The notes under the pieces are model-generated. The model made no database searches, was not told where the DNA came from, and was given only the letters and a program-made list of their open reading frames with translations. From the NCBI GenBank assembly GCA_031549345.1, contig JAVBPY010000002.1, positions 124,001 through 188,000 of the forward strand: DNA of 64,000 bases, read 5' to 3'. The stretch comes from CASFRF01 sp031549345. Lineage in GTDB: Bacteria > Verrucomicrobiota > Lentisphaeria > Victivallales > Victivallaceae. Shown here piece after piece: positions 8,958 through 17,859 of this stretch; the first letter of the stretch is position 1; every line of letters begins with the position of its first letter. A program made the translations under genes and the position numbers.

Positions 8958-9019
8958 TTATGCCCTCTGTTCAATTTGAGCCGGAGAACGATAACCGGTC
9001 CCCCAAGGATAAAATACAT

Positions 9020-9694
9020 CTAGGGCAATGGCCGGGTTGCCGATTGATTTCCGTCGGAAAACAGTCGGTTGCGGTAATTGCCGGGGTGATTTCTTTCGCA
9101 GTCTTCCAACATGGAAAACGGTGGATCGCTCATTTTCTTTTGCGCGCCGAAATAGAGATAGTCTGAAAACGTCCGGCTTCTCTTCCTGTTGCTTGGGCAC
9201 CGGAGGCACTCTTCGTCCCACAGATAATTGGTCCTTTTCAAGGTTTCCAGATCCGGTGGATAAAAGCCGCTGTGATCGACTCCATATTGCTCGAGGAGCA
9301 AACGGATCTGCTTCAGATTGCTCATGCAGTGGATACGCTTGGCTTTCTCGCGGGCGGCCCCAAGGGCCGGGAGCAACATGCCAAGCGAAAACAGCCCCAA
9401 AAGCAAATAAATGAATGCCACCGCCAATTTTTTTAAAATTGGCTTCTTCCGAGCGAAGAGTGTCCAAACACCGCATGACAATGCCGCCAAAAACATAAAG
9501 AGCGCCAACAACGCCTGCCAGACATTTCCATGTTGCAGATGAAGAGCATAATATTCCTCCATGGCGAAAAAAGTTTTTTCCGGCAAAATGCCTTCCAATA
9601 CCTCAAGCAACGGAAGAGCAATAATATTGAAAAGAAAAAATAAAACATCAATCAAAAGGATCCAAAACCAAGGCTGCTTCAGGAGTTTTTTCAT
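9020..9694 (-). CDS. Membrane protein with DUF1559/pseudopilin-like C-terminal region
   Basis: 224 residues. Three hydrophobic segments (about 8-27, 60-82 and 90-110) precede a region that looks like the part of Lentisphaerota prepilin-like proteins following their signal: LLPALGAAREKAKRIHCMSNLKQI, then YPPDLETLKR. The usual FTLIE prepilin cleavage site is absent and is replaced by ordinary transmembrane segments. The protein therefore probably stays in the membrane instead of being processed by prepilin peptidase. The ATG at 9694 begins MKKLLKQPWFW; the frame upstream runs through hairpin DNA. Function unknown. Confidence 0.55.
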   Translation of the reverse strand: MKKLLKQPWFWILLIDVLFFLFNIIALPLLEVLEGILPEKTFFAMEEYYALHLQHGNVWQALLALFMFLAALSCGVWTLFARKKPILKKLAVAFIYLLLGLFSLGMLLPALGAAREKAKRIHCMSNLKQIRLLLEQYGVDHSGFYPPDLETLKRTNYLWDEECLRCPSNRKRSRTFSDYLYFGAQKKMSDPPFSMLEDCERNHPGNYRNRLFSDGNQSATRPLP

Positions 9695-9708
9695 AACAGA
9701 TCTTTTTT

Positions 9709-9735
9709 GAGGGAGAGGGTGAGGGAGAGGGTGAG
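9709..9735. repeat. 12-bp purine-rich tandem repeat
   Basis: GAGGGAGAGGGT occurs twice head to tail at 9709-9720 and 9721-9732, followed by a partial third unit. It sits just 5' of the membrane protein gene at 9020-9694 and next to three abutting hairpins. Confidence 0.8.
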
Positions 9736-9738
9736 ATT

Positions 9739-9799
9739 TCGCTTGCTTTCGCAAGCGACCAGCGTCTCGCCGCTGGACCGCGACCGGCATCGTGCCGGT
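9739..9799. repeat. Array of three abutting perfect hairpins
   Basis: Three inverted repeats lie almost end to end: TCGCTTGC-tttc-GCAAGCGA (9739-9758), CCAGCG-tctcgc-CGCTGG (9759-9776) and ACCGGCA-tcg-TGCCGGT (9783-9799). A terminator follows at 9809-9843. The array resembles the hairpin-rich style of the dispersed repeats at 45 and 60.5 kb, though no clear sequence identity is visible. Confidence 0.75.
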
Positions 9800-9808
9800 G
9801 CGAAGTAC

Positions 9809-9843
9809 AAAAAAAGCGGCGCCGGATTCCCGACGCCGCCTTT
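9809..9843 (-). terminator. Rho-independent terminator (minus strand) for the gene at 9861-10634
   Basis: Read on the minus strand: GGCGGCGTCGGG-aat-CCGGCGCCGC (with one bulged or mismatched position) followed by seven T. It begins 18 nt after the stop codon of the minus-strand gene. Confidence 0.85.
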
Positions 9844-9860
9844 GTTTCGAAGAGAGCGGC

Positions 9861-10634
9861 TTACTCGCCGAGAAGTCCTTTGTTCTCTTCCACGTTCGCT
9901 TTGTTGATCAGGACATAACGCACCTTGAACGCTTCGAGCGGATCGCTCGGCGCGGGCTCTTCAGTAAAGCGGGCATTCGAACCGATGGTTACGATACCGG
10001 CGATCGCGTCGCTCTTCACCGCGGCGGCAAGACCGCGTCCTTCAATGGAGCCAAGGAGGAAGAGGAGCGGGCGCTTATCCGCGGCGGTGGTCCAGAACTT
10101 CATCTTCTGGAGGTCGCGCGGGAACCCGACCAGCGTGATAACGACCTTGGCATCCGGCTGGGCGGCAAAGAACGCGTCGTAATCTTTCGCCTTCATTACT
10201 TCGGTCAACGGCGGCTCGCTCCCGGGTTCGGACTCCGGCATATCCACCGTAATCGGAACAACTACTACTTCGGCAGAGTTGTTGCCAAGACCGGCCTTGT
10301 ATTGCTCGATCAACGCAACGATGCGGGGATCATCCGCTTTGGTCGTCGGTTCGACAAGAATAACGGTTTTTCCTTCAAACTTCCCCTTCAAGTCCTGGCC
10401 TACGACAAAACCCTGGGAGGCGAAGAACTTCGTTTCGTTGGCGCGGAGACGGTCGAGCGCACCGGAGCTGCCGAAAACGCCCAACTTCCACATCAGAACG
10501 CCGCCGCAGACGACGACCAGCAAAAGAAGACCGAACGCAATGGGCTGCGCGACCGGATTGTTCTTCTGCTTGTTGCAGACCATCATTCCGATCAGAGCGG
10601 CCAGCATCACAACAATCAATAACGCAACTAACAT
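9861..10634 (-). CDS. Hypothetical membrane protein
   Basis: 257 residues. Two N-terminal hydrophobic segments (about 1-18 and 31-50) are separated by a short basic cytoplasmic loop. A large soluble domain (about 70-250) contains TVILVEPTTK, a Pro/Glu-rich linker (PESEPGSEPP) and repeated hydrophobic strands (VVITLVGFP, LLFLLGSIEG, AGIVTIGSN), suggesting an alpha/beta or periplasmic-binding-like fold. I do not recognise the family. The AAGGGA site before ATG 10634 and the strong terminator downstream indicate a monocistronic unit. Confidence 0.6.
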   Translation of the reverse strand: MLVALLIVVMLAALIGMMVCNKQKNNPVAQPIAFGLLLLVVVCGGVLMWKLGVFGSSGALDRLRANETKFFASQGFVVGQDLKGKFEGKTVILVEPTTKADDPRIVALIEQYKAGLGNNSAEVVVVPITVDMPESEPGSEPPLTEVMKAKDYDAFFAAQPDAKVVITLVGFPRDLQKMKFWTTAADKRPLLFLLGSIEGRGLAAAVKSDAIAGIVTIGSNARFTEEPAPSDPLEAFKVRYVLINKANVEENKGLLGE

Positions 10635-10775
10635 ATTGTCCCTTTCTAACTATGGTTTTCAGATTGCATTCTCAGGGCATCTAACCTTAGTTTAACCATG
10701 TTAATGGAAAAATTCAAGTGCATTTATCTACTTTTATGCTATTTTTATCGAAAAAATCACATTATTCCGTGTATT

Positions 10776-11564
10776 TTAGACATCTTGTGTGCGGCAAGAG
10801 GCGGTCGGCAGGCAGTAGGGAATGCCGTCCGGCGCGAAAAATACGTGCGCGGCAATGCCGAAAACCTCGCGAAGCATTGCTTCGGTGAGCACCTCGGCGG
10901 GCCGGCCCGAACAATGAATTCCTCCGTTGCGAACCGCCGCGAGCCGGTGGGAACAGCGCGCCGCAAGATTCAGATCATGCAGCACCATGATTACCGTAAG
11001 CCCCGTACGGCGATTCAACCCCACGATCAGCTCCATAAGTTCGAGCTGGTGTGAAAGATCCAGAAACGTCGTCGGTTCGTCCAATAAAAGCACTTTCGGA
11101 CGCTGCGCCAATGTAAGCGCAAGCCACGCCCGCTGGCGTTCGCCGCCGGAAAGCGTCGCGAGCGAACGATGGCGCAACAAACCCAGATCCGCCAACAAAA
11201 GCGCCTCTTCCACCGCTTCGGCATCCTCCGCACGCCGCGCGATGCCACGCCGATGCGGAAAGCGGCCGAGCGCGACAAGCTCCTCCACCGTCATCGCTTC
11301 CGGGCTGTGATGGTTTTGGGGAAGAATCGCCATTTCGCGCGCCAAAGCCGTCGAATCCATGCGGCAAAGCGCTTTTCCATCGAGATAAACGCATCCGCTT
11401 TGCGGACGCAAAAGGCGGCCGATGGTTTTAAGAAGCGTGGATTTCCCCGATCCGTTCGCCCCTACCAGCGAAACGATCTCTCCGGATTGAACCGTCAGGG
11501 AAACGCCGGCAAGAACCTGTTTGCCGCCATACCCCGCCGAAATGTTTTCAAGCTCTACTTTCAC
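10776..11564 (-). CDS. Iron-siderophore/cobalamin-type ABC transporter ATP-binding protein (FecE/FepC family)
   Basis: 262 residues. Walker A GANGSGKS (35-42), Q-loop LPQNHH, signature LSGGERQR and Walker B VLLLDEPT are all present, followed by the switch His in VLHDLN. The GTG start at 11564 is chosen because it forms a GTGA overlap with the permease stop; extending the frame upstream only duplicates permease sequence. It energises uptake of a chelated iron, haem or corrinoid. No substrate-binding protein gene is adjacent. Confidence 0.9.
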   Translation of the reverse strand: MKVELENISAGYGGKQVLAGVSLTVQSGEIVSLVGANGSGKSTLLKTIGRLLRPQSGCVYLDGKALCRMDSTALAREMAILPQNHHSPEAMTVEELVALGRFPHRRGIARRAEDAEAVEEALLLADLGLLRHRSLATLSGGERQRAWLALTLAQRPKVLLLDEPTTFLDLSHQLELMELIVGLNRRTGLTVIMVLHDLNLAARCSHRLAAVRNGGIHCSGRPAEVLTEAMLREVFGIAAHVFFAPDGIPYCLPTASCRTQDV

Positions 11565-12550
11565 CGTTCCCCCCTTCGAAGAAGATACAGGAAAAACGGG
11601 GGCCCCAGGAGCGCCATAATAAGGCCGACCGGCAACTCCGAGGGAGTCAAGCGCCCGAGGATATCGCACCCGGCCGCCAGGAATGCCCCGAAAAGCGCCG
11701 CGCCCGGAATAAGAAAACGGAAATCCGCCCCCACCATCAACCGTACCATGTGCGGCGCAATCAATCCGACAAAGCCGAGAAGCCCCGCCACGCTCACCGC
11801 CGTCGCCGCCAAAAGAGCCGCCGTCGCAAGCAGGAGCAAACGCGTACGCTCCACGCACAGGCCCAGTGAAGCCGCCGTTTCATCACCGAGCGTAAGAACA
11901 TTCAATGACTTGGCAAGCAATCCGGCAAACAGCAGCCCCACAGGCGCATAACAGAGCGCCGTTCGGACGCGTTCCCAGGATGCGCCGGAAAAACTGCCGA
12001 TCATAAAATCAAGGACGCCGGGCACGCGGTCCGGGAAGAAGAGGAGCAGCATGCTCGTCAACGCGCCGAGCATGCTCGCCATCGCCACGCCGGAAAGAAT
12101 CAGGCGTACCGGATCGAGTCCCTGTTTCCAGGCAAGCAAGTATACCGCAAGCGCCGCCGCGAGCGCTCCCAGAAAAACCCCCGGCACGAGATAAACACCC
12201 AAGCCGGGCAGAGCCAGAAGCAGCAACACTCCCGCGAGCCCGCCCCCGGCCGAAACGCCGATAATTCCCGGCGAAGCGAGCGCGTTGCGCATAATCCCCT
12301 GCAAGATCGCGCCGGAGACCGCCAGCGACGCGCCGACCAGCGCGCCGAGAAGCACGCGGGGAAGCCGGATCTCGTGTAAAATACGGCTGTCCACGGAACC
12401 ATCGGGAAAAAGGAGGAGGCGAAATACTTCGCCATGTCCAAGACGTACCGCGCCAAAGAAAAGCCCGCCAAGGAGCGTGAACGCCAGCAGGAGTGCCAAT
12501 GCCGGAAGCATCCACCAACGACGCGTTCTTTTTTTTTCCTGTTCAGGCAT
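11561..12550 (-). CDS. FecCD-family ABC transporter permease
   Basis: 329 residues with about nine or ten membrane segments. Family motifs are RLPRVLLGALVGASLAVSGA, the NALASPGIIGVSAG segment, and GFVGLIAPHMVR near the C-terminus, the coupling region of BtuC/FecCD permeases. It forms an inner-membrane importer with the overlapping ATPase. The start has no clear ribosome site and lies 19 nt after the SGNH hydrolase stop, so it may depend on upstream translation. Confidence 0.9.
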   Translation of the reverse strand: MPEQEKKRTRRWWMLPALALLLAFTLLGGLFFGAVRLGHGEVFRLLLFPDGSVDSRILHEIRLPRVLLGALVGASLAVSGAILQGIMRNALASPGIIGVSAGGGLAGVLLLLALPGLGVYLVPGVFLGALAAALAVYLLAWKQGLDPVRLILSGVAMASMLGALTSMLLLFFPDRVPGVLDFMIGSFSGASWERVRTALCYAPVGLLFAGLLAKSLNVLTLGDETAASLGLCVERTRLLLLATAALLAATAVSVAGLLGFVGLIAPHMVRLMVGADFRFLIPGAALFGAFLAAGCDILGRLTPSELPVGLIMALLGPPFFLYLLRRGER

Positions 12551-12569
12551 GTTCGGACTATGTTGCGTG

Positions 12570-13214
12570 TTACAAAGCCGCTTTAACGGTGTCGATCCAA
12601 CCCCGCGTCATCACGCCGTAACCGGCGTGGACGGGGTGGATGCCGTCGTAGTACCATACCGAGGGGTGCGCCTTTGCGCACGCTTCGTCCATGATCGACT
12701 GGAACGGAACGAAAATCGCCTTGTAATCATCCGCGATGGTGCGCACGATCTCCTGCCGGATGCGAAGGTCGCCACGCCATTCTTCGCTGGAGGCCGCGCC
12801 TTCGTAGACGGCCATGAACGGCTCGCAGAGGATAAACTTCACGTTCGGCAATTCCTGAAGCGTCCAATCCAGAAGCATGCGGTAAATCCGGTCAAAACGC
12901 TCCGGCTCGATGCCGTTGTTCCGGGAGTAATGCGCCCACATATCGTTGATGCCGATGAGGATGCTGATGTAGTCCGGCTTCAGGTTCAGTGCGTCGATCT
13001 TCCACCGTGCGTATAAATTGGCGACGTTGTCGCCGGAGAGCCCGCGGTTGAAAAACTCCAGCCCAAGCTCCGGGTGACGGGCGATCAGTTCGGCGGCGAT
13101 CATCATGGGGTGCCCGGTGCCGAGCCCCCGGTTGGCCGGTTCCGCCACGCGTGCGCGTCCGTAATCGGTGATCGAATCTCCCTGGAACAGAATGCGTGAT
13201 TTTGCGGGAAACAT
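12570..13214 (-). CDS. SGNH/GDSL hydrolase (cytoplasmic)
   Basis: 214 residues with the canonical blocks FQGDSIT (Ser14), Gly60 in RGLSGDN, GIND (Asn90) and DGIHPVHAGY (Asp190/His193). No signal peptide is present. AAAGGA precedes the ATG. Homologues are acetylesterases or lysophospholipase-like enzymes acting on carbohydrates or lipids. It is co-directional and close to the iron-type transporter genes, which could mean siderophore hydrolysis; nothing in the sequence proves this. Confidence 0.85.
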   Translation of the reverse strand: MFPAKSRILFQGDSITDYGRARVAEPANRGLGTGHPMMIAAELIARHPELGLEFFNRGLSGDNVANLYARWKIDALNLKPDYISILIGINDMWAHYSRNNGIEPERFDRIYRMLLDWTLQELPNVKFILCEPFMAVYEGAASSEEWRGDLRIRQEIVRTIADDYKAIFVPFQSIMDEACAKAHPSVWYYDGIHPVHAGYGVMTRGWIDTVKAAL

Positions 13215-13241
13215 GAGAAATCCTTTCTTTTGAAATCTCTA

Positions 13242-14168
13242 TTATTCTCGAGTCTTTTTTGCGTATGGCGTCATTTCAAACTTCTTCAATTCCATGAATC
13301 TGAAAGACCCCATAATATCGGTCAAAAGTTTCATAAAGTCCTCTTGCGTCGCGGATGGATAATTCAAATACATAACGACAAAACAAGAAGGAAACTTGTA
13401 TTCGATCTGTGCAAAATAGAAATTTTTCATGCCCTTTTTTTGAAAATCACGGTATACGATGTACCCCTTGCCGATCAATTCGCCATCCGCCAATGCAATT
13501 TCACCGGATTTCAAAACGTAGACATATACTCCGCCGTCGTCTCCATCGGCCGTATAACGCATGGTTATTTCCTCCGCTCGGGATTTCCGGCTGAATCCAA
13601 AGCCAAGATGCGGCGATCCGTACCCGCGTGCGGACGTGAATGAAATGCTGCCCAGGTAGTCATGGGGTGAATCCGGATTGAACAATCCCGACGGTGGATC
13701 TGTCAAAATAGCCGGGTATCGGCAGAAAATGACGCCATTATTGAAATACGACGTTTGGGTGCCGCATTCTTTGAGCTCTTCCTCATAGGCTCTTCGTTCA
13801 TTCTCTTCCTGTCGTATCGAAAAAAAGTTGGCGACAGGATAAAAAAACACGGATGTCATGAGCCCGGTCATACAGAGCGTTGTCAAAATAGCAACCCGTG
13901 CGCTTTTGCAGGCAAACAAAACAAACAATATGGGCAAGAAAAGAATGAACGAAACCACCCCGGCACCGAAAAAAGAACCACTCATCATTACCCATGGGGA
14001 CATGAATTTGATGTAGCTGACCACCGCGGCGGTATCCAATGCGACAAACACACAAACAGCAACCGTGTGCCCGATGGGGCGGCGCACAACAGAAATGACG
14101 TTTCCACAGAAGGGGCACTTGCCTCCTTCTGTTTCCTTATCGCATTTCAAGCAACGGGTGGACGGCAT
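13242..14168 (-). CDS. Zinc-ribbon membrane protein of unknown function
   Basis: 308 residues starting MPSTRCLKCDKETEGGKCPF: two CxxC pairs (Cys6/9 and Cys18/21) form an N-terminal zinc ribbon. Three hydrophobic segments follow (about 30-50, 60-82 and 88-110). A C-terminal domain of about 190 residues contains YLGSISFTSARGYGSPHLGFGF and many aromatic beta-strand-like stretches. The ATG at 14168 is the first start that gives the ribbon. I do not recognise the family. It lies just downstream of trpS on the same strand. Confidence 0.6.
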   Translation of the reverse strand: MPSTRCLKCDKETEGGKCPFCGNVISVVRRPIGHTVAVCVFVALDTAAVVSYIKFMSPWVMMSGSFFGAGVVSFILFLPILFVLFACKSARVAILTTLCMTGLMTSVFFYPVANFFSIRQEENERRAYEEELKECGTQTSYFNNGVIFCRYPAILTDPPSGLFNPDSPHDYLGSISFTSARGYGSPHLGFGFSRKSRAEEITMRYTADGDDGGVYVYVLKSGEIALADGELIGKGYIVYRDFQKKGMKNFYFAQIEYKFPSCFVVMYLNYPSATQEDFMKLLTDIMGSFRFMELKKFEMTPYAKKTRE

Positions 14169-14181
14169 TTTCGACACTTTT

Positions 14182-15156
14182 CTACCGCAGCCCGACGGCG
14201 CGGCGAACTTTTTCCATGGTGACATTGGCGACGGCGGAGGCGCGTTCGGCCCCTTCGCACAGAACTTTCGCCACGTAATCGGGGTTGGCCTCCAGTTCCG
14301 CACGGCGGGCGCGCATCGGGGCGAAATACGTCCACAAATGCTCAAACAGCGCCTGCTTCGCGTGCCCGTACCCGTAATTCCCCGCACGGTAATTGGCCTC
14401 CATCGCAGCGACCTCTTCCGGGGGCGCGACCAGCTTGAACAGCGCAACGACGTTGCAATTGGATGGATCCTTGGGCGCTTCCATCGGGGTGCAGTCGGTT
14501 ACAATGTTCATCACCGTTTTACGGAAGGCTTTTTCCGCGGCGAAAATCGGAATGGTGTTGCCATAGCTTTTGCTCATCTTCTGTCCGTCGGTCCCGGGAA
14601 CGACGGCGACCGTCTCGGGGATGTACTCTTCCGGAACGACGAAAATGTCGCCGTATTGGTTGTTGAAGCGTATGGCGATGTCGCGGGTGATCTCCAAATG
14701 CTGCTTCTGGTCTTTTCCCACCGGAACCAGGTTCGACTGGTACAACAAAATATCCGCCGCCATAAGAACCGGGTACGAGAACAATCCATTGTTCGGCGCG
14801 AATCCGTGCGCGATTTTGTCCTTGTAGCTGTGCGCGCGCTCGAGGAGCCCCACGGTTACGACCGGATTCAAAATCCACATAAGCTCCGTAACCTGCGGCA
14901 CATCCGATTGCCGGAAAAACGTCGTTTTTTCCGGATCGAGCCCGCAGGCGAGGAAATCGAGCGCCACGCCGTACGCGTTCTTACGCAGGGCATCCGGTTC
15001 GGGGCCGGTGGTCAGCGCGTGGTAGTCGGCGATGAAAAAGAAGCTCTCACCCTTCTGCTGCATTTCCACCGCCTGGCGCATCATCCCGAAATAGTTGCCC
15101 AAATGGGGAACGCCGGAAGGTTGCATTCCGCTTAAAATACGCATCGCTTTTCCCAT
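14182..15156 (-). CDS. trpS: Tryptophan--tRNA ligase
   Basis: 324 residues, typical for bacterial TrpRS. Class I signatures are clear: PSGVPHLGNYFG (HIGH-like) near the N-terminus and GQKMSKSYGN (KMSKS). It charges tRNA-Trp in the cytoplasm. The start shares one base with the galK stop (TGATG), so it belongs to the operon running from the sigma-54 activator through galE and galK. Confidence 0.96.
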   Translation of the reverse strand: MGKAMRILSGMQPSGVPHLGNYFGMMRQAVEMQQKGESFFFIADYHALTTGPEPDALRKNAYGVALDFLACGLDPEKTTFFRQSDVPQVTELMWILNPVVTVGLLERAHSYKDKIAHGFAPNNGLFSYPVLMAADILLYQSNLVPVGKDQKQHLEITRDIAIRFNNQYGDIFVVPEEYIPETVAVVPGTDGQKMSKSYGNTIPIFAAEKAFRKTVMNIVTDCTPMEAPKDPSNCNVVALFKLVAPPEEVAAMEANYRAGNYGYGHAKQALFEHLWTYFAPMRARRAELEANPDYVAKVLCEGAERASAVANVTMEKVRRAVGLR

Positions 15157-16322
15157 CAGAGCTTCTCCGCGTGCGCCCCGTCGCCGATCGCGCAGACGAT
15201 CAGCTCCGGCTCCAGATTGGTCTTAAGCTTGTAAGCGGTCTGGAGGCGTTTGCCGTATTCGGCCACCGCGTCCTCGGCCACGAAGTGAATGCTGATTCCG
15301 CCGAAGCCGCCGCCGGAGAGGCGCGCCCCGAGGCAGCCGGGGATCGAATGCGCCAACTCCACAAGGTAATCGAGCTCCGCCGTGCTGTTTTCAAAATTGC
15401 TCTTGCTCGATTCGTGCGACTCGAACAAAAGGGCGCCGAAGGCGGCCGCGTCGCCTTGCTCCAGCGCTTTCACCGCCCGCATCACGCGGTCGCCTTCGCC
15501 GACGACGTGCGCGGCGCGGCGGTATTCGCGTTCGCCGAGTTTTCCCCGTGCCGCTTCAAGCTGCGCCACGGAGACGTCGCGGAGGGTTTTCACCCCCGGA
15601 TAGATCGCCGCGAGCTTGGCCGCCGCCGATTCGCAGTCCTGCCGGCGGACGTTGTACTCCGAATCGACCAGGCTGTGCTTGACCATCGAATTGGCCACCA
15701 GGAGCTTGTACCCGGTGGGCACTTGAACCGTGCGCACCACTTCCACGGAGCGGAAGTCGGAGAGGATGAGCGCATCCTTCCTGCCGAACAGCGAACTGAA
15801 CTGGTCAAGCAGCCCCGAATTCAACCCCATGTACAAATTTTCCACCCCCTGCCCCACGCGGGCGAGCTCCGCCCGTTCGAGGACGAAACCGAATTCCGCC
15901 TGGAACGCGCACGCCGCCGACATTTCCAGCGCCGCCGAACTCGACATCCCCGCCGCCAACGGAATGGTGCTTTTGATCGCGCCGTCGAACGCGCCGATTT
16001 CGATCCCGCGTTTGCGGAGCTCGACAATCACGCCCTTGATGTAGTTGGTCCAGTCCTTGGGCGTCGGCGTATCGATCGAGTCGAGGTCGAAGGAGCGCCC
16101 GCCGCGCGTCCGCGACGGGTCACGGAAATCGATCAGGCGGCAGGTCTTTCCGGGGACCGGGCGCAGCGCGAACGCGGTCGTCTGCCCGACAGCGCAACTG
16201 AGGACAAAGCCCTGGTTGTAGTCGGTGTGGTTGCCAAGGACCTCCAACCGTCCAGGGGCGTGGGCGATCGCGGTCGGCTTTGCGCCGTAATGCTGTTCAA
16301 ACAAGGATTCGAGTTCAGACAT
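15156..16322 (-). CDS. galK: Galactokinase
   Basis: 388 residues. GHMP kinase motifs: PGRLEVLGNHTDYNQGFVLS (galactokinase signature), the phosphate-binding loop IPLAAGMSSSAALE and LSGGGFGG near the C-terminus. It phosphorylates galactose to galactose-1-phosphate. Only galE is nearby; galT is not in the window. The start lies 8 nt inside the end of the exonuclease gene. Confidence 0.95.
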   Translation of the reverse strand: MSELESLFEQHYGAKPTAIAHAPGRLEVLGNHTDYNQGFVLSCAVGQTTAFALRPVPGKTCRLIDFRDPSRTRGGRSFDLDSIDTPTPKDWTNYIKGVIVELRKRGIEIGAFDGAIKSTIPLAAGMSSSAALEMSAACAFQAEFGFVLERAELARVGQGVENLYMGLNSGLLDQFSSLFGRKDALILSDFRSVEVVRTVQVPTGYKLLVANSMVKHSLVDSEYNVRRQDCESAAAKLAAIYPGVKTLRDVSVAQLEAARGKLGEREYRRAAHVVGEGDRVMRAVKALEQGDAAAFGALLFESHESSKSNFENSTAELDYLVELAHSIPGCLGARLSGGGFGGISIHFVAEDAVAEYGKRLQTAYKLKTNLEPELIVCAIGDGAHAEKL

Positions 16323-16875
16323 TGTTCTTCCTTTTTATTAATTCCGTCAAAGATAAAGCCAACAACTGGCGTGTCCATTCCACATCGGCGGCGGCGCGGT
16401 GCGCAGCCATGTCCTCCCACGGATCATCCAGCGCAAAATACGCCCGAAGACGCTGCAAACTGTAGGAGGGAAGACCTGCGTGGCTCTGCTTGAGCATCCG
16501 GATGGAGTCGAGCGTGCGCCCCTCCCAGAGCTCCAGGCCGCAACGGACAAGACTCTCCTGCAAAAAACCCAGGTCGAACCGGGCGTTGTGCGCCACAAGC
16601 GTGGATCCTTCCGCCAGGGCGAGAAACGCGCGGGCGGCCACGTCGAATGCCGGCGCACCGGCGACCATGGCATCGGTGATGCGGTGTACCGCGCTTGCCC
16701 CCGGCGGAATTCTCCGCCCCGGATTGACAAGCGTCTGGTACGCCGTCGCCGTCCCGTCCAACTCGATCCGGACGGCGGCGATTTCGACGATCCGGTCGAA
16801 CACCGGACTCATGCCGGTGGTTTCCAGGTCAAAAATCGTAAATGGGCCTAAGGAGTGCCACGCCTGCGTTGCCAT
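16315..16875 (-). CDS. DnaQ-like 3'-5' exonuclease
   Basis: 186 residues with the DEDDh exonuclease motifs FDLETTG (Asp16, Glu18), AHNARFD, and HRAAADV near the end. It resembles the DNA polymerase III epsilon domain but stands alone, so it could be a proofreading subunit or another DnaQ-family nuclease. ATG 16875 is chosen because it forms a TGATG junction with the galE stop. Its placement between two galactose genes is unusual. Confidence 0.85.
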   Translation of the reverse strand: MATQAWHSLGPFTIFDLETTGMSPVFDRIVEIAAVRIELDGTATAYQTLVNPGRRIPPGASAVHRITDAMVAGAPAFDVAARAFLALAEGSTLVAHNARFDLGFLQESLVRCGLELWEGRTLDSIRMLKQSHAGLPSYSLQRLRAYFALDDPWEDMAAHRAAADVEWTRQLLALSLTELIKRKNNV

Positions 16876-17852
16876 CAATCACCGTACCCATCCGGGAATT
16901 TGAGCTGCCATTTCCAAGCCGATTCGATGATCGACCGGACATCTTCAAACTGCGGCTTCCAACCCAGCATCTTCCGCGCGCGGTCGCTGCACGCGATCAG
17001 CGTCGCAGGGTCCCCGGCGCGGCGCGGCGCAATCTCCGCTTTGATCTCGCGCCCGGTAACCTCGCGCGCGGCGTCCACAATGGTTTTCACACTCAAACCG
17101 TTGCCGGTTCCGAGGTTGTAGTGCCCCGATTCCGGCGCGGAGAGCGCCAGTTCGTGCGCCTGTGCGAGGTCGAGAATGTGGATGTAGTCGCGAATGCACG
17201 TCCCGTCCGGCGTTTCGTAATCGTCGCCGTAAATCATAATTTTTTCGCGCTTCTTGCGGGCAACCTGGAGGATGATCGGGATCAAGTGCGATTCCGGACT
17301 GTGGTCCTCGCCGAAATTCTTCGTCGCCCCCGCCGCGTTGAAATAGCGGAGCGCGGCGTATTCCACACCGTGGATTTCGCGGTACCATTTGAGGACTTTT
17401 TCAAAGCAGAGTTTGGATTCCCCGTACGGATTGATCGGAATCTGCCGGTCATTTTCGCGGATCGGCACCGACTCGGGCTGTCCGAAGGTCGCCGCCGTAC
17501 TGGAAAAAACAATCCGTCCCACGTTGCCCGCCACCGCGGCGTCGGCCAGGTTCAGCCCGAACGCAAGGTTGTTGCGGAAATACTTGGAGGGGTTCTGCAT
17601 CGATTCACCCACCAGCGAAAAGGCGGCAAAATGCATAATCGCATCGAATTTCCCGCGCTTGCATACATCGATAATCAAATCGCGGTTTTCCAAATTGCCT
17701 TCGACAAACTCCGCGCGCTTGTCCACGGCGGAACGGTGCCCGGTAATCAACGCGTCGAAAACCGTAACTTCATAATCGCGGTCCAGCAGATATTCCGCAC
17801 AAGCGCTTCCGATATACCCCGCGCCGCCGACGACCAAAACCTTTTTTCCCAT
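16875..17852 (-). CDS. galE: UDP-glucose 4-epimerase
   Basis: 325 residues with the Rossmann NAD motif GGAGYIGSACAEYL at the N-terminus, the HFAAFSLVGES segment, the catalytic Ser-Ser-x-Ala-Thr-Phe-Gly stretch (FSSTAATFG), YGESK (Tyr and Lys of the SDR triad) and CIRDYIHILDLA. It interconverts UDP-galactose and UDP-glucose. It follows the sigma-54 activator by 7 nt and is coupled to the exonuclease gene. Confidence 0.95.
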   Translation of the reverse strand: MGKKVLVVGGAGYIGSACAEYLLDRDYEVTVFDALITGHRSAVDKRAEFVEGNLENRDLIIDVCKRGKFDAIMHFAAFSLVGESMQNPSKYFRNNLAFGLNLADAAVAGNVGRIVFSSTAATFGQPESVPIRENDRQIPINPYGESKLCFEKVLKWYREIHGVEYAALRYFNAAGATKNFGEDHSPESHLIPIILQVARKKREKIMIYGDDYETPDGTCIRDYIHILDLAQAHELALSAPESGHYNLGTGNGLSVKTIVDAAREVTGREIKAEIAPRRAGDPATLIACSDRARKMLGWKPQFEDVRSIIESAWKWQLKFPDGYGD

Positions 17853-17859
17853 AATCCCC

